Assembly: GCA_963749485.1 (NCBI GenBank) | Contig: CAVVMV010000029.1 | Coordinates: forward strand, 10,549 to 74,548 | Source of the DNA: JAZGGS01 sp963749485 | Lineage (GTDB): Bacteria > Bacteroidota > Ignavibacteria > Ignavibacteriales > Ignavibacteriaceae | Direction: 5' to 3' | Length of the DNA stretch: 64,000 nt | Part shown: in pieces, positions 31,851 to 42,286 of the stretch | Numbering within the stretch: position 1 is the stretch's first letter | Layout of the letters: the number at the start of each line of letters is the position of its first letter | Translations under genes and position numbers: made by a program | Notes under the pieces: generated by a model | The model's input: the letters and a program-made list of their open reading frames with translations, nothing else | What the model was told of the DNA's origin: nothing | The model's database searches: none

Positions 31851-32879
31851 TTAATACTTATGATGATTTTCAATTTTATCCTGCGTTCCGCCAAAGATGA
31901 TATCCTTAATACTATCGGAGGATAAAAATTCGTGCGGAAATCCCAGCTCAACTTTACTCACTTCATCTAGCTTATTAAGCTGATCATCATTTAAAGAAAA
32001 TTTAAGGCATTCCAGATTATCTTTTAATTGCTTTTCAGTTTTTGCACCGATAATTGGAATTATTACCCCCGGCTGCTGCCTTACCCAGTTTAATGCAACT
32101 TGCGAAGGTGTTTTTCCAATTTCTTTTGCAATTTTAATAACTTCGGCAGCAATTTTAAGTTTTTCATCACTAATTGATTTATAAATCTGTGCCCGTCCTG
32201 CTTCATCTCTTTTTTTGTTATACTTTCCTGTCAGTATTCCACCATCCAAAACTCCCCATGGAGTTACGGCTATATCAAGTTTGCGCGCCATGGGAAGCAG
32301 TTCGCGCTCAACAGTTCTTTCCAGCAGACTGTATTTTATTTGCAAACCTACAAACTGTGTCCATCCTCTGAGTTCGGCGATAGCATTCATTCGCGATACA
32401 ATCCATGCCGGAGTGTCAGAAATTCCAATGTATAAAATTTTTCCTGCACGAACCATATCATCCAGCGCACGAAGAACTTCTTCCTCAGGAGTTGTATAAT
32501 CCCAGGCATGCAGCCAGTAAAGATCAATGTAATCGGTTTTCAATCTTTTTAAACTTGCATCAAGTGCCTGCACCATATTTTTACGATGGTTACCCGAAAA
32601 GTTTGGATCATCTCTTCTCATGAATAGTGTATATTTAGTTGCAAGCACAAAGTGCTCTCTATCCGCTTTAATAAATTCGCCAACATATTTTTCGGATGTG
32701 CCTTCTGTGTACCTGTTTGCAGTATCAATAAAATTACCGCCTGCATTTGAATACATATCAAACACTTTTTTACTGTCAGTTTTACCCACGCCCCATCCCC
32801 ATTCTTCACCAAAGGTCATTGTACCAAGTGCAAGTTCTGAAACCCGTAAACCGCTTTTACCAAATAGTTTATACTGCAT
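31851..32879 (-). CDS. Aldo/keto reductase
   Basis: 342-residue NADPH-dependent AKR barrel. The catalytic tetrad is visible: Asp52 and Tyr57 (NFIDTANRY), Lys82 (LATKY) and His124 (DLYWLHAWDY). The cofactor-binding end reads IIPIIGAKTEKQLKDNLECLKF. The family reduces aldehydes and ketones; the size and GTMTFGEEWGWGV opening resemble the YajO/AKR12-like bacterial branch. Substrate unknown. Intact, transcribed divergently from the PIMT operon. Confidence 0.93.
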   Translation of the reverse strand: MQYKLFGKSGLRVSELALGTMTFGEEWGWGVGKTDSKKVFDMYSNAGGNFIDTANRYTEGTSEKYVGEFIKADREHFVLATKYTLFMRRDDPNFSGNHRKNMVQALDASLKRLKTDYIDLYWLHAWDYTTPEEEVLRALDDMVRAGKILYIGISDTPAWIVSRMNAIAELRGWTQFVGLQIKYSLLERTVERELLPMARKLDIAVTPWGVLDGGILTGKYNKKRDEAGRAQIYKSISDEKLKIAAEVIKIAKEIGKTPSQVALNWVRQQPGVIIPIIGAKTEKQLKDNLECLKFSLNDDQLNKLDEVSKVELGFPHEFLSSDSIKDIIFGGTQDKIENHHKY

Positions 32880-33057
32880 AATTATTCCTTATTTAATGTT
32901 TAGATTAAAATTATATCTGAAATTTTCATAAATCAAGAAAAATAAACAATCACCTTTACTCACTTTTTCATAAAGATAACCAATACACTTCATATCTTTT
33001 TGGAACTTACTAAACATTTTACTTAATTTTAAAGAGAATAGAGTGGCAGGAATTTAT

Positions 33058-33755
33058 ATGAGTTACATATTCAGACTTTTCCTGGTAATTGTTTTTGATT
33101 GGCGCCTGCACTGCGCAGGATGATAAGTATAAAAACGACCGGGAATCCATGGTAAAGCTGCAAATCGAGAATAGGGGTATAAATAACCAGCCGACTTTAA
33201 AATCAATGAGAACTGTCCCACGTGATAAGTTTGTTCCGCCAAATTTAATTGAAAGAGCTTACGATGACGGACCGTTACCGATTGGCTACGGACAAACGAT
33301 CTCGCAGCCATACATTGTTGCATTCATGACTGCGGCAATTGATCCCGAAAAAGAATTTAAGGTTCTGGAAATCGGAACCGGTTCAGGTTATCAAGCTGCT
33401 GTGCTTTCCGGAATTGTAAGTGATGTTTACACGATAGAAATTATAACGGAACTGTATAACTCCGCAAGTAAAAGATTAAGAAACCTTGGTTACAAAAATG
33501 TTATTTGTAAAAATGCCGATGGTTATTTCGGCTGGAAAGATTTTGCACCTTTCGATGCAATAATTGTAACTGCTGCTGCTGAGTACATTCCACCACCATT
33601 AATTGAGCAGCTTAAAGATGGCGGTAAAATGATTATTCCTGTTGGTTCACCTTATCTTAAATCAAACTTTAATACTTGTTGAGAAAGACGGCGAGGATAT
33701 AACCACAACTGCTTTACTGCCCGTTCGTTTTGTCCCCTTTACGAGGGGAAATTGA
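33058..33755 (+). CDS. pcm: Exported protein-L-isoaspartate O-methyltransferase
   Basis: A PIMT enzyme that methylates isoaspartyl residues with S-adenosylmethionine to start repair of aged proteins. Motifs: RDKFVPPNLIERAYDDGPLPIGYGQTISQPYIVAFMT (substrate and N-terminal part), VLEIGTGSGYQAAVLS (SAM motif I), FDAIIVTAAAEYIPPPLIEQLKDGG. Start ATG 33058 gives MSYIFRLFLVIVF and, after a shift in the T run near 33090, LIGAC, a lipoprotein signal. Export is unusual for PIMT. A second shift near 33660 restores ILVEKDGEDITTTALLPVRFVPF to the stop at 33753-33755. The stop overlaps the next gene's TTG start. Confidence 0.88.
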
Positions 33756-36207
33756 GTAGCGATAATTCACATCTTGTAAAACTATCCGCTGCGATAGCTC
33801 TTCTTTCTGTTTCACTTATAGCTTTTGAACTAACTCTTATCCGGATACTTTCAATTGTTCAGTGGTACCATTTTGCATACATGGTTATTTCTGTGGCGCT
33901 GCTTGGTTTTGGTGCTGCGGGTACTTTTATAGCAGTTTTCAAAGAATCTCTTATTGAAAAAACAGAAATACTTTTACCATGGCTGATGGTTCTTACCAGT
34001 TTGCTTATGTCTATTTCGGTTACAATTTCTCAAACATCATTATTCAGTTTCGATTCATACAAACTTTTTTCAGATTTTTCTCATATCTGGAAACTTATTG
34101 CAACTTACATGATATTTTTTCCTCCATTCTTCTTTGGGGCTTTAGCAATCGGTTTGGCTTTTGTTAAATATATAAACAGGATCGGAACATTATACTCTGC
34201 AAATATGATTGGTTCGGGGATTGGCGGACTGCTTGTGGTTTTGCTGATGTGGTGGTTCTTCCCGCAGAAGCTTCCGGCAGTGGTTTCAACACTTGCTTTT
34301 TTTGCTGCAGTTATAATTGTACCGCAAAAGCTAAGAGCTGGATTTTCATTAGTAGTTGCGGCTGCAGTTGCCCTGCTCTCATTTTTTTACATCAGTTCAC
34401 CATCGCTTAACATTTCGGAATATAAAAGTATCTCCAAAACTCTAAACCTTCCTGGATCAAAAATAGTTAAAACAGAATGCAGCCCTTACGGAACCATAGA
34501 AATCGTTTCATCAAATCATTTAAGATATGCGCCGGGTTTAAGTATAAAATATCCGGGAATGATTTCTGTTAACAATGCAGCATTCAATAATGGTGATTGG
34601 CTTGGACCGTTAATCTCTTTACAAAACGATTCGATCAATTACCTGGCATACTCAACGGAAATGCTTCCTTACATAATCAGTAAAAGAAAAGATGTTCTCG
34701 TACTTAATTCGGGAACAGGAAGGCAGGTGAATACTGCCCTTTATAACAATGCACAAAGAGTGGTTGCAGTTGAACCTAACAAAGCTTTGCTGGAATTGTT
34801 AACCGGGGATTTTGCAACCGAAGTTGGAGCCATCTATAAAAAACCGGGAGTGCAGATAAGAAACATTTCGCCGCGAACATTTTTGTTAGCCCCTCATCCA
34901 AAATTTGATTTAGTCACGCTGCCTGTTATCAGTTCCTTCGGCGGAACATCAGGATTATTCGCATTACAGGAAGAGTATTTGCTTACCAAAGAAGCTTTCG
35001 AGGAGATGTGGGGAAGTCTTAAAGATGATGGGGCGATAAGCATCAACACTTGGATTGACTATCCTTACAGGAACCCGCTCAAATTAATTTCTACACTTGC
35101 TGAGGTTATTGATGAACATGGTATAAAAGATATCTCAAAACATATGGCTGCAATTAAAAACTGGAATACCATCAGCATAATTGTAAAGCGGTCTCAAATC
35201 ACAATTGAAGAAACTGAAAAGATCAGAACGTTTTGTGTAGAAATGAATTTTGATCCGGTTATACTTCCGGATTTGAAGATAGAGGAAAGGGAGCGTTTTA
35301 ATAAGTTACAGGATGATATCATTTTACAGGATGATTGATAAAATTCTTTACTTCCAAAGAGGAAAGAAAATCAGTTTATTCAAATTATTCCTTCAATATA
35401 AAACCCGCAACCGATGACCAACCCTATTATTCACAGTTTTTGCAATTTAAAAGTATTCCATTACTTGCAGAGCTATTCGGCAACAATGCAGTTCCATTTT
35501 TTGAAGTTGGTTATATACTGCTTTACTTAACTTTTTTTCAGATCCTGTTTATCTCAATTATCTTAATTATCATTCCGCTTTTTAAACTCGGTTGGAAAGG
35601 CGAAAACCCGCCTTCGCTAAAACGCTTTGAGCGGGCAGGCAGAAGCTGGACATTTTTGTATTTCTGCGGACTTGGAATTGGATATATGTTTGTTGAAATC
35701 GTTTTAATACAAAAATTCACTCTCTATTTTGGAAATGTAATATATTCTGCCGCAGCAGTGGTTTGCCTTATGCTTATCTCTTCGGGTTTTGGAAGCTGGT
35801 TCTCTCAAAATCTATATGCAAAACCAAGCCGGATAGTAGGAGTAACTGCATTAATTATTCTTTCGTTGATAATCTATTTAATTTTTCTTACACCAATCAT
35901 AAAAACCACAATTGCCTTTACACTGATCGCTAAAATTTTCTTTGCAACATTTCTTATTGCACCTCCTGCATTTATTATGGGTGTGCCATTCCCATTAGGA
36001 TTAAGGTTGCTTTCTGAACGTAATGAATCCACCGAAGGCGCACAGGTTCCCTGGGCATGGGGTATTAACGGGTTGTTTTCTGTTATAAGTGTTGTGCTTG
36101 CAACAATAGTAGCAATTGAGTTGGGATTTACTTGGGTGATGATTATTGCGGTTGGGGCTTATAGTTTATCGTTATTTGTTAACTTACGTAGCGCAAAGAT
36201 GAATTAG
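33752..36207 (+). CDS. Polytopic membrane protein with spermidine-synthase-like methyltransferase-fold domain
   Basis: About 818 residues once the frames at 33752-35338 and 35335-36207 are joined. The N-terminal half has about six transmembrane helices. A soluble Rossmann domain follows (near 34690-35060: DVLVLNSGTGRQVNTALYN and RVVAVEPNKALLELL), then more helices. This matches the membrane-bound spermidine synthase-like family. The gene starts with TTG overlapping the pcm stop (TTGA). The internal junction has the same TTGA overlap, but homologues are single proteins, so I treat it as one gene with a shift near 35330. The substrate is unknown. Confidence 0.8.
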
Positions 36208-36209
36208 AA

Positions 36210-37117
36210 ATGCTTCCTCTTTACTTAGAAAAGCTAACGCCAAATGATTTGAAGGAAAGATCAGAAGCATTACAAAAACTGTTTAATGAATGCAGGATAT
36301 GCCCGAATGAATGTATGGCAAAAAGAAGTGAAGGAGAAACCGGCGATTGTCATTCAACCGATGAAGTGATTATTTCAAGCGTGAGTCCACACTTTGGAGA
36401 AGAACCGCCGCTGGTTGGCTCACACGGATCGGGAACAATATTTTTTACAAACTGTAATCTTTCCTGTGAGTTTTGCCAGAACTACGATATAAGTCATTTG
36501 GGAATCGGTGAGAAAGTTACGATTGAAGATTTGGCAAGAGCTATGTTAAAGCTGCAGCAGAGAGGTTGCCACAATATAAATCTTGTAACACCAACACATT
36601 TTACAGCACAGATTGTTGATGCATTAATTCTAGCGATTGAAAAGGGATTGGAACAGTTCCTATTGTTTATAACTGCGGCGGATATGAATCTGTTGAAACA
36701 TTAAAATTGCTTGAAGATATAGTTGATATCTATATGCCGGATATAAAATATTCAGTTGATGAAAATGCTTTGAAATATTCCGGAATAAAAAACTATTGGA
36801 AAGTTGTAACTTCTGCAGTAAAAGAAATGCACCGCCAGGTTGGTGATCTTAAAATAAGTAAACGAGGAATAGCACAAAGAGGACTACTGATACGACACCT
36901 TTTACTTCCAAATGATGTTGCCGGCTCGAAAAAAGTAATTGATTTTGTTGCGAACGTAATTTCTACAGAATCTTATCTAAACATAATGGATCAGTATCGC
37001 CCAACGTACAACGCAAACAAATATGAAAAACTTAACAGACGAATTACTCCATCGGAATACAAAGAGGTTGTTGATTACGCATTAAGTAAAGGATTGAGGA
37101 GAGGGTTAGAGGAATAA
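36210..37117 (+). CDS. PflX-like radical SAM protein (COG1313 type)
   Basis: A ~300-residue radical SAM enzyme. An N-terminal cysteine pair CRICPNEC is followed by the [4Fe-4S] motif CNLSCEFCQNY (near 36450) and GCHNINLVTPTHF. After one shift near 36655 comes PIVYNCGGYES, then YMPDIKYSVDENALKYS and RHLLLPNDVAGSKKVIDFV. These are hallmarks of the PflX branch related to pyruvate formate-lyase activase; the true reaction is unknown and no PFL gene is present. It starts 2 bases after the spermidine-synthase-like gene, so the two are co-transcribed. Confidence 0.85.
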
Positions 37118-37184
37118 TTTTCCGTTTGTACTTTTCTTGGTTTAATTTTACTTTTTCAGCCAATCTAATTAATTAAAAAAAATT

Positions 37185-38091
37185 ATGAAATCATTAATAA
37201 TTATTGTACTTGTACTCACTGCTATTTTTATATCTGTATCTTGTACAGAAAAAGAACCTGCACCAAAGGGCTCTCCCGAATACATCGCTGAAATTGAACA
37301 ATGGCACAATAAACGAATTGAAAGACTGAAAGATGAAAACGGATGGCTTACTCTTGTTGGCTTTATTGGCTTAAAGAAGGTGAAAACAGTTTCGGTTCTT
37401 CTGAAGAAAATAATATTCAGTTTCCTTCAACAAGTCCATCAATTATTGGAAAATAATTCTTGAAGATAGCTTGGTTGTCTTTAAATCTGCAGATAAAGTT
37501 AATGTTACAATTGATGGACAATTTGTAAGCGAATCAGTTTTAAAGGAAGATTTAACAGGCAAACCAACAATTTTAGAACTTGGTTCACTAAGATGGTTTA
37601 TAATTAAAAGAGATGATAGATACGGAATACGACTGCGTGATCTCAAATCACGTTTAGTAAATGAGTTTGAAGGAATTGAAAGATTTGCTGTTAATGATGA
37701 TTGGCGAATTAAAGCAAAGTTTGAAGCATACAATCCACCCAAAATTATATCTATTCCAAATATTCTCGGTACGGTTAGCGAAGAGAGATCTCCCGGGAAG
37801 ATTATTTTTGAAAAGGATGAGAAGTCATATTCCTGGATGCTGTTGATACCGGTAGAAAAATTATTTTTTATTTTTGCAGATGAAACAAGCGGTGAAGAAA
37901 CTTACGGTGGAGGAAGATTTCTTTATACTGATAAAGCTGATTCAAACGGAATTGTGGTAGTTGATTTTAATAAAGCTTATAATCCACCCTGCGTATTTAC
38001 AAAATATGCAACCTGCCCTTTACCGCCAAAGCAAAATTATCTTAAACTAAAAATTACTGCCGGAGAAAAGATGTGGGGAGAGAATCATTAA
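37185..38091 (+). CDS. DUF1684 lipoprotein
   Basis: Lipobox SVSC (about residue 20) after MKSLIIIVLVLTAIFI. The body fits DUF1684: EIEQWHNKRIERLKDENGWLTLVGF at the N-terminus and, after one frameshift near 37370 (true reading WLKEGENSFGSSEENNI), YGGGRFLYTDKADSNGIVVVDFNKAYNPPCVFTKYATCPLPPKQN. The last part is the conserved family end. DUF1684 proteins are exported and of unknown function. It lies 67 bases after the radical SAM gene and may belong to the same transcript. Confidence 0.85.
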
Positions 38092-38117
38092 AAACTTATA
38101 ACTGCCAATCTAATTTC

Positions 38118-38197
38118 ATGCATTCATACAATCATGCTGACATGCAAAACAGGTATAGAAGGATGCGTGTATGATTGTATGATTGAATGATTGCATG
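38118..38197. repeat. Octamer repeat (GATTGWAT)3 with inverted partner between convergent genes
   Basis: Three tandem octamers GATTGTAT, GATTGAAT, GATTGCAT occupy 38173-38196. ATTCATACAATC at 38122-38133 is the inverted complement, giving an imperfect hairpin in the 147-base gap between two convergent genes. The same motif appears on the minus strand within the signal-peptide codons of the M16 gene near 26010-26050. Confidence 0.6.
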
Positions 38198-38238
38198 GCA
38201 TTAATTTTACTGCTTAATTTGTTTTCCATTTTTACTTG

Positions 38239-39074
38239 CTAAATACAGATAACAATCCATACGTTAAGTGCTTCCGGCGGACATATAAGATGAGTTCCGC
38301 CATCGAACACTTTTGTTTCCAGGATTAATCCTTCATATTCCCTTTCTTCAAGTATGGTTACCAGTTCATCAATCGGATTAAAATATTTTTCTGTTGATTC
38401 TTCACTGCCCAACAGAAATAAAAACTTTTGCATTTATTTCTGTAAATTTTATTGAGGCTTCTCTCTTCTTCATTAAAAATAACCGCGTTATCCCAAAGAA
38501 GATAAGGGCTACCAATAATGTAACGGTTAAATGTTTCCGGTTTGTTAAACAATGTATACAATCCAAACAGTCCTGCCATAGAGTAACCAAAAACTGTTTT
38601 ATCATTTTTATCAGTTCTGTAAGTTGAATCAATGTAAGGAAAAAGTTCATCTGTTAAAAAATTCAGAAAGTTTTGTGCACCTCCTGTTATACCTGCTTTG
38701 CTACTTTTTTCGGTGGGGGAATAATCTCTTTGCCGCATGTTACCTTCATCCTTTCTCAAAGTCCCGTAACCAATTCCAACAATAATAAGTTCAGGTATAT
38801 TTCCGCCAAACTGAAGGTAGCGTGCAATACTTGCAGCCATTCCGTAAGCCATATCGCCATCTAAAATATAAAGCACCGGGTAAGTTTTCTCTGATGACTC
38901 ATAATTTTTTGGCACACTTATATAAAGATAAAAATCATCTTCAACTGAAGTGGATTGAATTATTTTTACCTGGGTATTAAATAGGTTTCCTACATCATCT
39001 GCTTCTGTAATGATCTGTGCAATGTTTGTAGAAGCTGCAATTAAAAAAATGATGCTTAATTTTATAGTATTCAT
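38239..39074 (-). CDS. Secreted alpha/beta-hydrolase of the putative-esterase type
   Basis: Start ATG at 39074 (MNTIKLSIIFLIAASTNIAQ) is chosen because GAGAGGAC precedes it and a signal peptide results; longer N-termini would be charged. Domain motifs of the Fes/IroE esterase family: YLYISVPKNYESSEKTYPVLYILDGD, nucleophile elbow VFGYSMAGLFGLY, and a C-terminal FDGGTHLICPPEAL carrying the catalytic His. One or two frameshifts lie near 38430-38460. Family members hydrolyse siderophore or other ester bonds; the substrate here is not known. About 278 residues. Confidence 0.8.
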
Positions 39075-39194
39075 TTTAGTCCTCTCATGCTCTTTTCTTT
39101 CATATAAAAATATACAAATCGGCAAAGCAATTTGATAGGCAATTAAAGCTCAATTAAATTGCACAGACTTTTAGTAACAAATAAAATTTAACAA

Positions 39195-40403
39195 TTGAAT
39201 CACCCCTGGAGCGGGTTAAAAAATATCCCGCATAACATTTGGATACTTGCTATCGGCTCACTTATAAATAGAGCTGGTATGATGGTACTTCCTTTTATTG
39301 CTTTATACGCAGTGGAAGAGTTAAAAGTTAGCGTATCAGAAGCCGGGCTTGTTCTAGCTTGTTTTGGTGCCGGCGCATTTATTTCGGCTCCATTTGCTGG
39401 AAAACTAAGTGACCGGTTTGGTTCACTGCGTTTAATGATAGTATCGCTGCTTGCTTCGGGAATTTTTCTTTTCATCTATTCTTTTATAAGCAACTTTATT
39501 ACTTTTCTTATATTAAGTTTTTTATGGGCAATAATCTCAGAAGCTTTTCGTCCGGCAAGCATGTCTTTCATTTCACAGGAAATTACTTCAAACAGAAGAA
39601 AAACTGCATTCGCTCTTAACCGCTTAGCAATAAACCTTGGTATGAGTATAGGACCTGTTCTTGGTGGAATTTTAAGTACAATAAATTTTTCTTTGTTGTT
39701 TTATGTAGATGGAATTACATCTATTGCAGCGGGATTATTCCTTCTATTTTCTAAAATCAAAGTTCAACAACCAAGTCTTCCCGGCAATAATGCACAAGAA
39801 GCATCAATTGGAAATGACCGAAAATCGGTTTTTAAAAACAAAGCGTTTCTCTATTTTCTTTTGGCTTTAATACCCGTAGAAATTGTTTTCTTCCAGCACA
39901 TAGGAGCTTTACCGATTTTTATAGTCAATGATCTCGGATTTATTAAGTCAACTTTCGGTTTGCTTATGGGGGTAAATACAGTACTTATTATTTTGGTTGA
40001 AGTTCCTTTAAATGATGCGATGAGAAATTGGAAACACTGGCAGTCTCTTTCGCTTGGTGCCTTTCTAGCTGCTGCAGGTTTTGGAATACTCGTTTTTGCA
40101 GATGGATTGCTTCTTATAATTGCTTCAGTTATTACATGGACTTTTGGTGAAATGATCCTTTTTCCAGCAGCAGGAGATTATGTAGCCGAAATTTCCCCCC
40201 AAGGAAAAAGTGGCGAGTATATGGGTTATTTTCAAATGACTTTTAGTTTAGCATTTATTTTAGGACCGTTGCTCGGAACAAAATTATTAGAGGATTTCGG
40301 TTCAGATTTTTTATGGAGCTTAATATTTATTTTAGGAACGATTTCTGCAGTTTTTATGCTAAAAGTAAAAATAATAAAAAGCCCCAACTTAATTGGGGCT
40401 TAG
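39195..40403 (+). CDS. MFS transporter
   Basis: 402 residues and 12 predicted transmembrane helices. The loop 2-3 signature GKLSDRFGSLRLMIVSLL and FGEMILFPAAGDYVAEISP are typical of the MdtG/drug:H+ antiporter branch of the major facilitator superfamily. Likely a proton-driven exporter; substrate unknown. The start is TTG 39195; no better ATG exists upstream. The last seven codons (SPNLIGA) lie in a terminator hairpin used by the opposing gene. Frame intact. Confidence 0.88.
   Translation: MNHPWSGLKNIPHNIWILAIGSLINRAGMMVLPFIALYAVEELKVSVSEAGLVLACFGAGAFISAPFAGKLSDRFGSLRLMIVSLLASGIFLFIYSFISNFITFLILSFLWAIISEAFRPASMSFISQEITSNRRKTAFALNRLAINLGMSIGPVLGGILSTINFSLLFYVDGITSIAAGLFLLFSKIKVQQPSLPGNNAQEASIGNDRKSVFKNKAFLYFLLALIPVEIVFFQHIGALPIFIVNDLGFIKSTFGLLMGVNTVLIILVEVPLNDAMRNWKHWQSLSLGAFLAAAGFGILVFADGLLLIIASVITWTFGEMILFPAAGDYVAEISPQGKSGEYMGYFQMTFSLAFILGPLLGTKLLEDFGSDFLWSLIFILGTISAVFMLKVKIIKSPNLIGA
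40376..40400 (-). terminator. Terminator of the minus-strand gene embedded in the MFS coding end
   Basis: GCCCCAA (40381-40387) and TTGGGGC (40393-40399) form a perfect 7-bp stem with a 5-nt loop. On the minus strand it runs into TTTTTATTATTTT, so it terminates the 40418-42134 operon while encoding the last residues of the MFS protein on the other strand. Confidence 0.8.
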
Positions 40404-40417
40404 AATGTAATTAAAGC

Positions 40418-41683
40418 TTACTCACTTGCAATATCCTTATACTCTTCCTTAGATTTTTTTCTTCTTCTTATAAATATTAAAACAGCAGGTATTATAATTA
40501 TCACAATACCACACCATAGTACCACATAAAGCCACAGTTTTGATGGGTATACTTCGCTCTTCCACTCTTCAATATTCAATTCAACTTCATCTTTTTGCTT
40601 ATCAGTAAGCAGTCCGCCTTCTATCAAGTAAGGCACCCAATTAGGTTTTACAGTAGCAAACCATGTGCTATCTGTAAAGTTAACAAAAGTTTTTTCCGAA
40701 GCTTCATCGCTTTTTACTCCAAGATTTTTTATTTCATCATCTATAAAAAGTTTTATGGACTGAACAAAGTCATCACCATAATTAAATTCTTTTAAGATAA
40801 TACCGTTTGCTTTGAATTCATCCCTGATTGACCTCCAAACATTCTGATCTACGGACTTAGAATTCCACTGAGTAAATAAAGAATCTATTTCTTTAAGCAC
40901 AGTAGCTTTACTGCTTTTATCTGCATAAACATCAACCAGCTTTGGTCCTATTGCTTTCCACGAGTCGGAAAATTGTTCCTGCTGCTTCTGAACATCCTTT
41001 ATATCATCAGGATTTAGTGATGTTGCTTCTAAAAACCTTATGTTATCTTCAATTGAGATTTTTACATTTTGCAGAACATCTTCTTTTTGTTCTTCACGGC
41101 GAACCATATTTTGATCTTCCGGCGAAAGTGTTGCTTTCTCCCTCATAATTGGAGGCATAAGCTTATCCATCATATCAACAACGAGTTTATCACGTTTCCG
41201 CAGAGAGTTTCTTAATTCTGCAATAAGATTTTCTAATTCAGCTATGGTTTTCTTGTCCTTCTTTCTCAGAGCTTTAAGATCTTCAATTTTTATAATTAAT
41301 TCGTTGTTTCTTTGGTTTAGAAATTCAACCTCTTGCTCCAACTCTATTACTTCCGTTTGAAGAACATCAATTGTTGTGAAATCTCCCTGTCTTAATACGT
41401 AAGAAGCAGTAAGTTTCTCAATTGATTTATTATAATTATCCGGATACAAACTTTTATCCAGAAGTTCTTTATGCACATTAAATTCCTGCTTTAATTGATC
41501 TATCATTGCAACAACTGTATTTAGTTCTTCCAATGACAAAGTGTCTTTAATCTGTTTTTCAATTTCCTGGTATTTTGCTTTGAAATCCTGAACAATTTCA
41601 TAATCGGATTGAGCAATGGAGGTACTGGTAAATAAAAAAGCAAGAAAAAGTACAGTAAGCTTTGTAAATAAATTCTTTTTCAT
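40418..41683 (-). CDS. Exported coiled-coil protein with C-terminal membrane anchor
   Basis: 421 residues: signal peptide ending SIAQ, a central coiled coil (about 100-170, EVIELEQEVEFLNQRNNELIIKIEDLKAL), an unassigned helical domain, and a C-terminal transmembrane segment (LWLYVVLWCGIVIIIIPAVLIFI) with a basic tail RRRKKSK. Topology is periplasmic with a C-terminal anchor. Not recognised as a named family. Its ATG overlaps the stop of the preceding lipoprotein gene by 4 bases, so the two probably work together. Intact. Confidence 0.8.
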   Translation of the reverse strand: MKKNLFTKLTVLFLAFLFTSTSIAQSDYEIVQDFKAKYQEIEKQIKDTLSLEELNTVVAMIDQLKQEFNVHKELLDKSLYPDNYNKSIEKLTASYVLRQGDFTTIDVLQTEVIELEQEVEFLNQRNNELIIKIEDLKALRKKDKKTIAELENLIAELRNSLRKRDKLVVDMMDKLMPPIMREKATLSPEDQNMVRREEQKEDVLQNVKISIEDNIRFLEATSLNPDDIKDVQKQQEQFSDSWKAIGPKLVDVYADKSSKATVLKEIDSLFTQWNSKSVDQNVWRSIRDEFKANGIILKEFNYGDDFVQSIKLFIDDEIKNLGVKSDEASEKTFVNFTDSTWFATVKPNWVPYLIEGGLLTDKQKDEVELNIEEWKSEVYPSKLWLYVVLWCGIVIIIIPAVLIFIRRRKKSKEEYKDIASE

Positions 41684-42134
41684 TTGTTACCCTCTTCAAT
41701 TCCCTGATGACTGAGCTTTAAGATTCTGTCTCCATCAATTAATTCAATGTAAGGCGGTCTTTGATTAAAAACTGGTTTTCCAAAACCAAATTCCGAAATA
41801 AATATTTTGGTGTTTAATTCCAGAGTTCCATCAATAGCCTTGAATACATAAACATTTTTAAAATGATTTCCGGTTATAAAGTAGTAGCCCATGGCATCCC
41901 TGATTATTCGCAAATCTCTATCCAGGTATGCTAATGAATCCTCAAACTCTTCGTAGTAAAGTCCTTTGGCATCAAACGAAAACGAATACCTTTCATCACT
42001 CACCTCGCCTTCATCATTCACTTGTAAAACAGATTCAATCGGCCAGGCAAAGTTTGCGGGTGTAAGTGTTAGTACAGAGCAAGCTGTAAATGTTCCGATG
42101 AGAAATAATAACTAATAATAATTACGGACTTCAT
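41680..42134 (-). CDS. Small lipoprotein, partner of the coiled-coil protein
   Basis: The start at 42134 is supported by GGAGGATGT just before ATG. The signal MKSVIIII joins, after one shift near 42110, LFLIGTFTACS with a lipobox. The ~110-residue body (YSFSFDAKGLYYEEFEDSLAYLDRDLRIIRDAMGYYFITG) has no family I recognise. It looks like a beta-rich or propeller-fragment domain ending HQGIEEGNK. It overlaps the downstream coiled-coil gene by 4 bases. Confidence 0.65.
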
Positions 42135-42286
42135 ACATCCTCCGGTTTGAAAATTATTCGCTGCTAAACTTAAGAAAATATTTTCTATTTATCTCTCCTG
42201 TAATCCGGTTAAGAGCAGGTATTTATTTAATTTAGGGTTAATTATATTATTACTGTAAGAAGAAAACAATGGCTATTTAGAAGTTT

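Noticed and set aside
36210..37117. Pyruvate formate-lyase activating enzyme
   Set aside because: Motif order and the N-terminal Cys pair match the PflX branch, and no formate-lyase gene is nearby.
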